Assembly (NCBI RefSeq): GCF_003046185.1
Contig: NZ_PZZL01000005.1
Coordinates: 393,676 to 457,675, forward strand
DNA length: 64,000 bases
Source: Phreatobacter oligotrophus
GTDB taxonomy: Bacteria > Pseudomonadota > Alphaproteobacteria > Rhizobiales > Phreatobacteraceae
Direction of reading: 5' to 3'
Made by a program: the position numbers and the translations under genes. Below, piece after piece: positions 18,006 to 25,773 of the stretch. How positions within the stretch are numbered: position 1 is the first letter of the stretch; each line of letters opens with the position of its first letter. Below the pieces are notes generated by a model. That model was not told where the DNA came from, did no database searches, and saw only the letters and a list, made by a program, of their open reading frames with translations.

Positions 18006-18024
18006 GCTTCCGGAGGATTAGGCC

Positions 18025-18297
18025 ATGGCCATCACGGTTCGGAACAAGGCCTTGGAAGAGCGGATCAAGCGGATCGGCCGCCAGCGGGGCATCGGGCCGA
18101 CCGCCGTGATCACCTGGGCGGTCGAAACCGCTGACAACACGCCAGTGGCGCCGCTACCGCCCGAAGAGGTCGAGCAGCGGATGAAGGCTCTCGATGAGAT
18201 CACGCAGCGCATTCGTGCGAAGATCACCGATGCGGATCGCGCGACAATGAAGTCCATCGAGGACGACATGTATGACGAGTTCGGCCTGCCAAAATGA
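18025..18297 (+). CDS. vapB: VapB-type antitoxin (PSK/PF07704-like)
   Basis: This 90-residue protein begins MAITVRNKALEERIKRIG, a ribbon-helix-helix-like DNA-binding N-terminus of the PSK transcription factor family. A charged C-terminus follows, ending DDMYDEFGLPK, which would wrap the toxin. It neutralises the VapC nuclease encoded next, with a 4-bp overlap, and probably represses the pair through the palindrome just upstream. A GGAGGA ribosome site precedes ATG 18025. Confidence 0.85.
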   Translation: MAITVRNKALEERIKRIGRQRGIGPTAVITWAVETADNTPVAPLPPEEVEQRMKALDEITQRIRAKITDADRATMKSIEDDMYDEFGLPK

Positions 18298-18683
18298 TCG
18301 TCTGCGACACGTCGGCCCTCATCGCGATCCTGAAGGTCGAGCCTGAGTCCCTCGCGTTCCGGCGTGCGATCGCAGAGGCAAGGCCAATCGCCATGCCTGC
18401 TTCGGTCTATCTGGAAGCCGCCATGGTCGCCTATGGCCTCAAACTTGGACGCGAGGAGTTGGACGCCATCATCGCCGCCTCGACCATCGCCTTCATCCCG
18501 CTCGACGAACCCATCGCCCGCATCGCGGCCGACGCCTTCGCCCGCTATGGCCGTGGTACCGGCCATCCAGCCGCCCTCAATTTCGGCGATTGCATCAGCT
18601 ATGCGACGGCCAAACATCTCGATTGCCCACTTCTGTTCAAGGGCGACGACTTCCGGCATACGGATGTGAAGGCTGCCCTCTAG
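18294..18683 (+). CDS. vapC: VapC-type PIN-domain ribonuclease toxin
   Basis: This 129-residue PIN protein carries its acidic active-site residues in order: Asp in VCDTSALIAIL, Glu in SVYLEAAMV, Asp in NFGDCISYATA, and an acidic pair in FKGDDF. VapC toxins cut tRNA or rRNA when the antitoxin is lost. All catalytic residues are present, so it should be active. It overlaps vapB by 4 bp. Such pairs move between genomes, although base composition here is like the neighbours. Confidence 0.9.
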   Translation: MIVCDTSALIAILKVEPESLAFRRAIAEARPIAMPASVYLEAAMVAYGLKLGREELDAIIAASTIAFIPLDEPIARIAADAFARYGRGTGHPAALNFGDCISYATAKHLDCPLLFKGDDFRHTDVKAAL

Positions 18684-18713
18684 CGCGGCCGTGACGCCAG
18701 CCGGAAACGCACC

Positions 18714-19895
18714 ATGACCTTGCAGACCGTCGCCAATTTCGACCGCATCGGCGAGGAGAACGCCTTCGCCGTCCTCGCCCGCGCCACCGCGCTGATGCGG
18801 GCCGGCAAGGACGTCATCAATCTCGGCATCGGCCAGCCGGATTTCGCCACCCCTGAGAACATCACCGAGGCCGCCATCAAGGCGATCCGCGACGGCCATC
18901 ACGGCTACACGCCGGCCAACGGCATCCTGCCCCTGCGCGAGGCGGTGGCCGCCGATCTCGACAGGCGGTTCAAGGTCAGCGTTTCGCCGGAAGAGGTGAT
19001 GATCGTCCCCGGCGGCAAGGTCACGATGTTCATGGCGATCCTGATGTTCGGGGAGCCGGGCGCGGAGATCCTCTATCCGGATCCGGGCTTCCCCATCTAT
19101 CGCTCGATGATCGAGTACACGGGTGCGACGCCGATCCCGGTGCCGATCCGCGAGGAGAACGGCTTCGCCTTCTCCGCCGACGAGCTCCTGTCGCTGATCA
19201 CGCCGAAGACCCGCCTCGTCATCGTCAACTCGCCGGCGAACCCCACCGGCGGCGTCACCCCGAAGGCCGAGATCGACAAGCTGGTGAAGGGGATGGAGCG
19301 CTTTCCCGACGTCGCCATCATGTCGGACGAGATCTATGACCAGATGGTCTATGACGGCGAGGAGCATGTCTGCCTCCTCTCCTACCCCTCGATCCGCGAC
19401 CGCACGATCCTGCTCAACGGCTGGTCCAAGACCTATGCCATGACCGGCTGGCGCCTCGGCTACTCGGTCTGGCCGGGCAAGCTCTACGAATATGCCCGCA
19501 AGCTCGCCGTGAACTCCTTCTCCTGCGTGAACGCGCCCTCGCAATACGCGGCACTCGAGGCCCTCACCGGCCCGCAGGACGCGGTGGCGAGAATGGTCGC
19601 CGAGTTCGACGCCCGCCGGAAGCTGGTGGTCGAGGGCCTGAACAAGCTGCCCGGCGTCTCCTGCATCGTGCCGAAGGGCGCCTTCTACGCCTTCCCCAAC
19701 ATCAAGGAGACCGGCTGGAAGGCGAAGCCGCTGGCCTCGGCGCTGCTTGAGGATGCGGGCGTCGCCACCATCGGCGGGCCGGATTTCGGCGTCCATGGCG
19801 AGGGCTATATCCGCCTATCCTATGCCAATTCCGCTGAGAACATCCTCAAGGCGCTCGACCGGATGAAGGGGTTCCTGGAGCGGCGGAATAGCTAA
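18714..19895 (+). CDS. Class I/II pyridoxal-phosphate aminotransferase
   Basis: This 393-residue fold-type I aminotransferase has the PLP lysine in LNGWSKTYAMTGWRLGY, substrate-phosphate contacts in NSPANPTGG, and DEIYDQMVYDG. The N-terminus (LGIGQPDFATPENI) resembles the aspartate/aromatic group. A specific substrate cannot be read from the sequence. Transamination of aromatic or branched amino acids would supply oxo-acids for the ferredoxin oxidoreductase or HPPD in the same window, but the genes are not in an operon. It starts 30 bp after vapC. Confidence 0.85.
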   Translation: MTLQTVANFDRIGEENAFAVLARATALMRAGKDVINLGIGQPDFATPENITEAAIKAIRDGHHGYTPANGILPLREAVAADLDRRFKVSVSPEEVMIVPGGKVTMFMAILMFGEPGAEILYPDPGFPIYRSMIEYTGATPIPVPIREENGFAFSADELLSLITPKTRLVIVNSPANPTGGVTPKAEIDKLVKGMERFPDVAIMSDEIYDQMVYDGEEHVCLLSYPSIRDRTILLNGWSKTYAMTGWRLGYSVWPGKLYEYARKLAVNSFSCVNAPSQYAALEALTGPQDAVARMVAEFDARRKLVVEGLNKLPGVSCIVPKGAFYAFPNIKETGWKAKPLASALLEDAGVATIGGPDFGVHGEGYIRLSYANSAENILKALDRMKGFLERRNS

Positions 19896-19943
19896 GCGGC
19901 TCTGGATGCGCGGCGTGTGGACTGGCCCAATGGCAAAGGCAAT

Positions 19944-20059
19944 TCGTGGATGCCCGGCACAAGGCCGGGCATGACGCGAAGAGGTCAGTGGCAGACCGTG
20001 GCCTCGCAGGCTCGGGAAGCTCCGTCCGTCATGCCCGGCCTTGTGCCGGGCATCCACGA
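19944..20059. repeat. 33-bp inverted repeat pair (REP-like)
   Basis: Arms 19944-19976 and 20027-20059 are perfect complements with a 50-bp spacer. Each arm also folds on itself (ATGCCCGGC-5 nt-GCCGGGCAT). The GTCATGCCCGGCCTTGTG unit is, from memory, abundant between convergent genes in Hyphomicrobiales. Here it separates the convergent aminotransferase and permease genes and may act as a bidirectional terminator. Confidence 0.9.
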
Positions 20060-20078
20060 CTTTGGGCCGGGAGAACCG

Positions 20079-20582
20079 CTAGCCCCGCCCGGTCAGCAGC
20101 ATCACGCCCCAGGCGGTGAGGATCGGCAGCGGCAGGGAGGCGGCGACGCGGAGCCACACGACCCGTGTCGGCATCACCGGCAGCTCCCAGACGATGAGCC
20201 GCTGGAAGGCGAAGAGCGCCCAGGCCGTCACATAGGTCATCACGGCGAGATAACCCGCGCCGCTCTTCAGCGCCGTCGCGCCGATGGCGAAGCCGATCAC
20301 CGGCCCGCCCGGCGTGAGCGCCCCGGCCAGCGTCGCGAGCAGCAACCCCGTCACGCCGGAATCTGGGCCGAGCCAGGACCGCACCACGTCCTGCGGCAGC
20401 AGCGCGGCCAGGAAGCCCGAGCCGATCACGCCGATGGCGAGCCGCGGGATCAGGTAGAGGAAATCGAGCACGCCATGGCGCGCCGCCCCTGAGAGCACCT
20501 CCGGCCCCTTGCGCCAGGCGAACAGCGCCAGCACCGCCGCGATCACCCACAGCGACAGCGTGACGGCGAGGGTGGCGCTCAT
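20079..20582 (-). CDS. Half-size permease, DUF318/YraQ-ArsP-like, second of pair
   Basis: This 167-residue membrane protein has about four or five hydrophobic segments and the motif GPDSGVTGLLLATLAGALTPGGP, seen in DUF318 (ArsP_1/YraQ) permeases. Family members are usually over 300 residues with two such halves in one chain; here the halves are separate genes. It is clearly paralogous to the gene before it. ATG 20582 overlaps that gene's stop by 4 bp, so both are translated together and may form a heterodimer. Substrate unknown; arsenicals are one family substrate. Confidence 0.75.
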   Translation of the reverse strand: MSATLAVTLSLWVIAAVLALFAWRKGPEVLSGAARHGVLDFLYLIPRLAIGVIGSGFLAALLPQDVVRSWLGPDSGVTGLLLATLAGALTPGGPVIGFAIGATALKSGAGYLAVMTYVTAWALFAFQRLIVWELPVMPTRVVWLRVAASLPLPILTAWGVMLLTGRG

Positions 20583-21133
20583 CGCGGCCCTCCCGGCACG
20601 ATGCGGGCGAGCCAGTGGGCGCCGAGCCCGGCGAGGATCGGCAGCGGCAGCGACACGATCATCCGCGTCGTGACGAAATCGACGCCAAGGAACGGCGCTT
20701 CCCAGATGATCGCGCGGTTGAGCCCGATCAGCGTCCAGCTGGTGACGAAGGCGACGGCCGGCCCGACGCCCGCGCCGATGGCCAGCAGCGCTCCGGCCAG
20801 CGGATAGATGGTGAAGGGCCCACCCGGCATGATGGCGCCAACCGCGGTGGCGATGACGAGGCCCGTGACCCCGGAATCCGCGCCGATCCAGCGCGAGACG
20901 AATTCGCGCGGCAGGACGGCGGCGACGAAGGCGCCGATGAGGCAACCGGCCAGCACCTTCGGCAGGATGTCGAGGAAGAGGATGGAATCCTCGGTGAGGA
21001 TATGGGTGAGGCCGGCGACACCCTCGCGACGGAAGACGATCACCGCGCCCGCGATCACCAGAGCCAGGACGAAGAGCGTCGAGCCGTCGATGAGGCTGCG
21101 CGGCTTCTGGGGAGGCGGGTCTGTAGCTGACAA
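20579..21133 (-). CDS. Half-size permease, DUF318/YraQ-ArsP-like, first of pair
   Basis: This 184-residue membrane protein has a cytoplasmic start (MSATDPPPQKPRSLIDG), a single helix, then the repeat unit with GADSGVTGLVIATAVGAIMPGGP and SWTLIGLNRAIIWEAPFLG. The same elements recur in the next gene, so the two arose by duplication or by splitting of a two-repeat permease. Translational coupling (4-bp overlap) suggests equal amounts and joint assembly. No substrate-specific residue is recognisable to me. Confidence 0.75.
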   Translation of the reverse strand: MSATDPPPQKPRSLIDGSTLFVLALVIAGAVIVFRREGVAGLTHILTEDSILFLDILPKVLAGCLIGAFVAAVLPREFVSRWIGADSGVTGLVIATAVGAIMPGGPFTIYPLAGALLAIGAGVGPAVAFVTSWTLIGLNRAIIWEAPFLGVDFVTTRMIVSLPLPILAGLGAHWLARIVPGGPR

Positions 21134-21243
21134 GCAGGGGCCGGATCGATGCGGATTGCCGAGGGCGATCTCGTCACCGTAGCGGCCTCTCCGCCGCGCC
21201 GGAACGGGCGCGGAGGCGTATCAGGCGTGCAGCAACGGCCCGG

Positions 21244-22206
21244 TCAGGCGCGCGCCGCCTTGGCTTCGGCCGCCGCCTGGTCGAGATGCGCGACGAGCGA
21301 GGGCTCGAGCCCCAGCGCCGCCGCGAAGTCACGCAGGAACTGCGCCTCGGCCGCCGTGTCGACCTCCATGCCGAGATGGGCGGCGATATAGGCCTGCGCC
21401 TTCATCTCGTCGGTGGTGCAGGAGGCCGCGATGATTGTCATGCTTACCGGTGCGGCGAGCGCCCCGTCGAGGAAGCTCTTCTCCGCCTGGCCAAGCCCCA
21501 TGGTCTCCAGCTGCCCGACGATCATCGCGCGCTCATCCGGCGACATCTCGCCATCCGAATAGGCGGCGGCCACCATGGAGCGCAGCAGGATTTCCGCCGT
21601 GTCCTGGATGGTGCCACCGGCCTCGGCATAGCCCTGCGGGGCCTGTCCCATGCCGAGCAGCGAGGTCACGTCGTTGATCGTGCCCTGCACCACCGGCTTG
21701 CCCTGCTGGTAGTTGCGCAGCGCCACATAGGCGAGGCCCCCAATGGCCGCGAGGCCGCCGACCTGCACCGCCGTGCCGGCAATCTTGCGGCCCGCACCGG
21801 TGCCGAGCAGCAGACCCGCGAGCGTGCCGACCGCGGCGCCGCCGCCGAAGCCACCGGCGTGCTTCTGCAGCACCTCGGCCGCCTGGCCGAACATGCCGCC
21901 GGCGCCGCCCTGCCCCTGCGCGGTGCGCAGGGAGGTCATCAGCTGGTCGAGGAGATTGCCGCCGGGCGCACCGGGAGTTGCCGGCACCGAGGGGACAGCC
22001 GGCTGGGGGAACCCGGTCTGGCCCGGCACGCCGGCCGACGGCTGGCCGCGCCCCTGCGCCTGCTGCAGCACTTCGCCGATCTGGCCGAGGAGACCGCCGC
22101 GCTGGCCCTGGGCCATGCCGGCGATCTGCCCGAGGAGGCCACCGCCGCCGCCCTGCTGCGTGCCGCCCGAAAGGACTGAGGTAAGGATCTTGGCGATGTC
22201 GGTCAC
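21244..22206 (-). CDS. DUF533 / TerB-like inner-membrane protein
   Basis: This 320-residue protein has a Gly/Gln-rich low-complexity N-terminal third and a hydrophobic glycine-rich stretch near the middle (AVGTLAGLLLGTGAGRK, then VGGLAAIGGLAYVALRNYQQGK). A C-terminal helical domain (ILLRSMVAAAYSDGEMSPDERAMI, then AAHLGMEVDTAAEAQFLRDF) resembles TerB/DUF533. Function is unknown; the fold is linked to tellurite-type stress proteins. I chose GTG 22206 because GGAGG lies 7 nt upstream; an in-frame ATG 12 codons earlier lacks one. Confidence 0.8.
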   Translation of the reverse strand: MTDIAKILTSVLSGGTQQGGGGGLLGQIAGMAQGQRGGLLGQIGEVLQQAQGRGQPSAGVPGQTGFPQPAVPSVPATPGAPGGNLLDQLMTSLRTAQGQGGAGGMFGQAAEVLQKHAGGFGGGAAVGTLAGLLLGTGAGRKIAGTAVQVGGLAAIGGLAYVALRNYQQGKPVVQGTINDVTSLLGMGQAPQGYAEAGGTIQDTAEILLRSMVAAAYSDGEMSPDERAMIVGQLETMGLGQAEKSFLDGALAAPVSMTIIAASCTTDEMKAQAYIAAHLGMEVDTAAEAQFLRDFAAALGLEPSLVAHLDQAAAEAKAARA

Positions 22207-22287
22207 TGGTGCCTCCTGTGCGCCCCTCCCCGAGGTATGCATGAGGATTGCGACAACAAGTGCGACAGTTCGCGCAAGCGGGCGCAG

Positions 22288-22917
22288 TCAGGGCCGAAGC
22301 GCCCGCGCCTCCGCGGCAAGGCGGGTGATGCGGGCGAAGTCGCCGCTTGCCAGCGCGTCGTCCGGCACCACCCAGGAGCCGCCCACCGCGCCGACATTGG
22401 CAAGCGCCAGATAGGAGGGCGCCTTCGCGGCATCGATGCCGCCGGTCGGGCAGAAGACGAGGCCCGGCAGCGGGCCGGAGAGGCTCTTGAGGAAAGCCGC
22501 ACCGCCCGAGGGCTCGGCCGGGAAGAACTTGAGGGCGGTGAAGCCATAGGCCGCAAGCGCCATGGCCTCGGTCACCGTGGCGCAGCCCGGCAGCACCGGC
22601 ACCGGGCAGGACGACAGCCCGACTGCGAGAGCCGCGGGCGTGCCCGGCGAAACCAGGAACCGCGCCCCGGCGGCGGTTGCCACCTGGATGTCCTCGACCC
22701 GCGTGATGGTGCCGGCGCCGACCACCGCCTCCGGCACCTCGCGGGCGATCTCGCGGATGGCGGAGAGCGCCTGCGGCGTGCGCAGCGTCACCTCGATGAC
22801 CGGCAATCCGCCGGCCACCAGCGCCCGGGCGAGCGGCACCGCGACGCTGGCGTCCTTGATGGTCAGGACGGGAATGACGGGAGCGGCGGCAAGCAGCGGG
22901 CGGGCATCGGCAAGCAT
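22288..22917 (-). CDS. eda: 2-dehydro-3-deoxy-phosphogluconate (KDPG) aldolase
   Basis: This 209-residue class I aldolase has the Schiff-base lysine in the FTALKFFPAEPSGG motif, the catalytic Glu in GLPVIEVTLRTP, and the phosphate loop in FCPTGGI. It splits KDPG to pyruvate and glyceraldehyde 3-phosphate, the last step of the Entner-Doudoroff route; some relatives act on galactonate or hydroxy-oxoglutarate. ATG 22917 starts the conserved region; an ATG 33 bp earlier is possible. No edd or glucokinase is next to it. Confidence 0.9.
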   Translation of the reverse strand: MLADARPLLAAAPVIPVLTIKDASVAVPLARALVAGGLPVIEVTLRTPQALSAIREIAREVPEAVVGAGTITRVEDIQVATAAGARFLVSPGTPAALAVGLSSCPVPVLPGCATVTEAMALAAYGFTALKFFPAEPSGGAAFLKSLSGPLPGLVFCPTGGIDAAKAPSYLALANVGAVGGSWVVPDDALASGDFARITRLAAEARALRP

Positions 22918-22979
22918 GGCGGTCTCACTGGTATGGAAGATACCTAGCACCGCGCAGGGGCAGGCGGGAAGGCCGGGCG

Positions 22980-23342
22980 TCAGCGGATGGTCGCCGGATC
23001 GTAGAAGAACCGCTCGCGTTGGATCAGCTCACCGCGCCAGGTCTGCAGCGCAATCTCGTCGAAGCGGCGCGTCGATCCGTCCGGCAGCGTGAAGTCGAAG
23101 ATCCAGTGGATCGCCACCTGGTCGCCGTCGATCAGCAGCGCCTGCGGCGGGTGCGTATGGACCGACGCCACCCGCGCCAGGGCAGCCTTCTCATGGGCGA
23201 TCAACGCGGCCTTGCCGACCCGTGGCGGGGCGAGGTTCTCCTGCATGGAGGCATCCTCGGCATAGAAAGCCTCGATCGCCCCGACATGATCGCCGGAGAC
23301 GACCATCGCCACGAAGCGCTCGACGGTGTCGCGGGATGGCAT
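22980..23342 (-). CDS. SnoaL-like (NTF2 fold) protein
   Basis: This 120-residue protein has the NTF2-like pattern: helix FVAMVVSGDHVGAIEAFYAEDASMQEN, a central FDFTLPDGSTRRFDEIALQTW sheet, and a C-terminal strand. It is of the SnoaL/ketosteroid isomerase-like superfamily. It may bind a small molecule, but no reaction can be assigned. The start MPSRDTV was chosen because longer in-frame ORFs overlap the next gene out of context. Confidence 0.75.
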   Translation of the reverse strand: MPSRDTVERFVAMVVSGDHVGAIEAFYAEDASMQENLAPPRVGKAALIAHEKAALARVASVHTHPPQALLIDGDQVAIHWIFDFTLPDGSTRRFDEIALQTWRGELIQRERFFYDPATIR

Positions 23343-23370
23343 GGTTTTCGGCTCCGTCGATGGGACAGCG

Positions 23371-23883
23371 TCAGTTCCGGTTGGCCAATCCGTTCGCCTG
23401 GCGCTGCGCCCGGATCGTCTCACGCTGGGCAACGATCTGCGCGCGGAATTGCTCCATCCCGGTGCGCACGGTGCGGCTCGCCTGCGGAAACTCGGCCGGC
23501 GAGGTGAAGCGGTCCGGGTTCGCCCGATCATAGGCCATGACCGCCTGCAGCGTCCGGTCGAGGGCCGGAATGTCGCCGAAGGCATGTTCGTTGACCGGCC
23601 GGCCCACCACCTCGGACAGCGAGGCGAAAAGCGCGGGATCGCGGTCGCGAGGCAGGTCGGGGCGGGCAGCGAGATGGGTGCGGTAGCGCAGCTGGCCGAG
23701 ATAGAAGACGAAGACCGCCTCGTCGCGGCGGCCGGCGCGCATCAGGTCGGCGGCGCGGCGATAGTAGCCGGCGGGATGGTCGCCTTCGACGCCCTGAAGG
23801 AGGGCCGCCTCGCCGGAGGCGAGGACAGGACGGCCGGCAGCGAGAACCAGGGTGGCGAGGATCAGGCGGCGGGACGGGATCAT
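23371..23883 (-). CDS. Putative periplasmic protein, unknown function
   Basis: This 170-residue protein has a signal peptide (MIPSRRLILATLVLAAGRPVLA, cleavage near ASGEA). The mature part is helical and charged, with YYRRAADLMRAGRRDEAVFVFYLGQ suggesting a TPR-like helix pair. I recognise no named family. It lies 28 bp upstream of the SnoaL-like gene on the same strand and may share its transcript. Confidence 0.65.
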   Translation of the reverse strand: MIPSRRLILATLVLAAGRPVLASGEAALLQGVEGDHPAGYYRRAADLMRAGRRDEAVFVFYLGQLRYRTHLAARPDLPRDRDPALFASLSEVVGRPVNEHAFGDIPALDRTLQAVMAYDRANPDRFTSPAEFPQASRTVRTGMEQFRAQIVAQRETIRAQRQANGLANRN

Positions 23884-23962
23884 AGCAAGGGCTCCGGATC
23901 GTTCCGCGGCGATCTAGGCCCGCTTCGTTTCAGCCGCGCGGCGCGGCGCGGATGGCTTCGTC

Positions 23963-24442
23963 TCAACGCCCGGTGAGCGGCAGGCGCGGATCGTCCTTCA
24001 GCGTCTCCAGCACGATGGAGGAGCGCACCCGCGCCACGCTCTCATGCGGCAGCAGCACCTCGTTGACGAGGGTCGACAGGCCCTTGAGGTCGCGGACCAC
24101 GAGTTTCAGCAGGTAGTCGGCATCCCCCGTCATGGCGTGGGCTTCCTGGACCTCCGGCATGGCCCGCACGAGATCGGCGAAGCGCCGGGCATTGAGGCCG
24201 GAATGGGTGGCCAGCGACACGAAGATGAAGACCGCGACGCCGAAGCCGAGGCGGCTCGCATCGAGATCGGCGCGGTAGCGGCGGATGAGACCCGCCTCCT
24301 CCAGCCGCTGGCGGCGCCGCGACACCTGGCTCGGCGATAGCCGCACGAGGTCGGCCAGCTGCTGGTTGGTTCGTGCGCCATCTTCCTGCAAGGCATCGAG
24401 AAGCCGCAGGTCGAAGCCATCGATCTCGACAGAAGCGTTCAT
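23963..24442 (-). CDS. Lrp/AsnC family transcriptional regulator
   Basis: This 159-residue protein has an N-terminal winged helix (DLRLLDALQEDGARTNQQLADLVRLSPSQVSRRRQRLEE) and a C-terminal RAM/AsnC effector domain (AMTGDADYLLKLVVRDL). Such regulators bind amino acids and usually control adjacent genes. It is divergent from hppD with a 121-bp shared promoter region, so control of tyrosine catabolism is likely. ATG 24442 begins four codons after a first ATG. Confidence 0.92.
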   Translation of the reverse strand: MNASVEIDGFDLRLLDALQEDGARTNQQLADLVRLSPSQVSRRRQRLEEAGLIRRYRADLDASRLGFGVAVFIFVSLATHSGLNARRFADLVRAMPEVQEAHAMTGDADYLLKLVVRDLKGLSTLVNEVLLPHESVARVRSSIVLETLKDDPRLPLTGR

Positions 24443-24563
24443 CGCAGCAGTCAATCACGCACGATCCATGCACGCAATAGGGACCAACGCCCTCCGATCT
24501 CACGCTCCTTGCAGTGGAATCGCACGATACTGATCCCATCCGGCCACCCCCGAGGAGGATGCC

Positions 24564-25694
24564 ATGGGTCCGTTCCCGCACGATGCCCCGCCCGCCGAGA
24601 TCAGCGCCCACAACCCCATGGGCACCGACGGCTTCGAGTTCGTCGAGTTCGCCCATCCCGATCCGGCCGAGCTCGGCCGCGTGCTGGAACTGATGGGCTT
24701 CCGCCCCGTCGCCCGCCACCGCTCGAAGGCCGTGACGCTCTATCGCCAGGGCGACGTGAACTACATCGTCAATGCCGAGCCGGACAGCTTCGCCGCCGCC
24801 TTCGCCGCCGAGCATGGCCCCTGCGCCTGCGCCATGGCCTTCCGGGTCAGGGATGCGAAGTATGCCTATGAGCGCGCCATCGCGCTCGGCGCCGAGCCCT
24901 ATATCGGCAAGGTCGGCCCTATGGAGCTCTCCATCCCCGCGGTGCGCGGCATTGGCGGCTCGCTGCTCTATTTCGTCGACCGCTACGGCGACAAGGGCTC
25001 GATCTACGACGTCGATTTCGTCTGGACGGGCGAGCGCGACCCGCACCCGGAACAGGCGGGCCTCTACTATCTCGACCACCTCACCCACAACGTCCATCGC
25101 GGCCGCATGGATTTCTGGGCCGGCTGGTACGAGAAGCTCTTCAACTTCCGCGAGATCCGCTTCTTCAACATCGAGGGCAAGCTGACGGGCCTCATCTCTC
25201 GCGCCCTCACCTCGCCCTGCGGCAAGATCCGCATTCCCATCAACGAGAGCCTCGACGACAAGAGCCAGATCGAGGAGTACCTCCGCGAGTACAAGGGCGA
25301 GGGCATCCAGCACATCGCCTGCGGGTCCCGCGACATCTACGCGACCGTCGAGGCGCTGCGGGCGAACGGCCTGCCCTTCATGCCCTCGCCGCCGGCCACC
25401 TATTACGAGAAGGTCGATGCCCGCGTGCCCGGCCACGGCGAGCCGGTGGACCGCATGCAGGCCAACGGCATCCTCATCGATGGCGAAGGCGCCGTGGCGC
25501 TCGGCGAGAAGGAGGGCCGCATGTCGCGCGTCCTGCTGCAGATCTTCTCCGGTACGGTGCTCGGGCCGATCTTCTTCGAATTCATCCAGCGCAAGGGGGA
25601 CGACGGCTTCGGCGAGGGCAATTTCCGCGCCCTGTTCGAGTCGATCGAGGAGGATCAGATCCGCCGCGGCGTCATCGGCGACAAGGCAGCCTGA
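24564..25694 (+). CDS. hppD: 4-hydroxyphenylpyruvate dioxygenase
   Basis: This 376-residue non-haem iron dioxygenase of the VOC fold has metal ligands in the DHLTHNV motif (near residue 172), in GIQHIA, and in FFEFIQRKG. It converts 4-hydroxyphenylpyruvate to homogentisate in tyrosine breakdown. Length and all three ligands match active enzymes. GAGGAGG precedes ATG 24564. It is divergent from an Lrp-type gene. A 7-bp hairpin follows the stop. Confidence 0.95.
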   Translation: MGPFPHDAPPAEISAHNPMGTDGFEFVEFAHPDPAELGRVLELMGFRPVARHRSKAVTLYRQGDVNYIVNAEPDSFAAAFAAEHGPCACAMAFRVRDAKYAYERAIALGAEPYIGKVGPMELSIPAVRGIGGSLLYFVDRYGDKGSIYDVDFVWTGERDPHPEQAGLYYLDHLTHNVHRGRMDFWAGWYEKLFNFREIRFFNIEGKLTGLISRALTSPCGKIRIPINESLDDKSQIEEYLREYKGEGIQHIACGSRDIYATVEALRANGLPFMPSPPATYYEKVDARVPGHGEPVDRMQANGILIDGEGAVALGEKEGRMSRVLLQIFSGTVLGPIFFEFIQRKGDDGFGEGNFRALFESIEEDQIRRGVIGDKAA

Positions 25695-25711
25695 CGCAAT
25701 CCGTGACACAT

Positions 25712-25733
25712 GCGGGGCTGATTCATGCCCCGC
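25712..25733 (+). terminator. Hairpin after hppD
   Basis: GCGGGGC-8 nt-GCCCCGC is a perfect 7-bp stem 17 bp after the hppD stop. There is no U tract, so termination would be weak or depend on Rho. Confidence 0.4.
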
Positions 25734-25773
25734 GATGGGTTAGGAAGTCCGTATCGCCCCCCGGTCCGGTCCC

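Noticed and set aside
24443..24563. Specific Lrp operator between the Lrp gene and hppD
   Set aside because: Several GCGTG repeats are visible but spacing and symmetry are too irregular to call a site.
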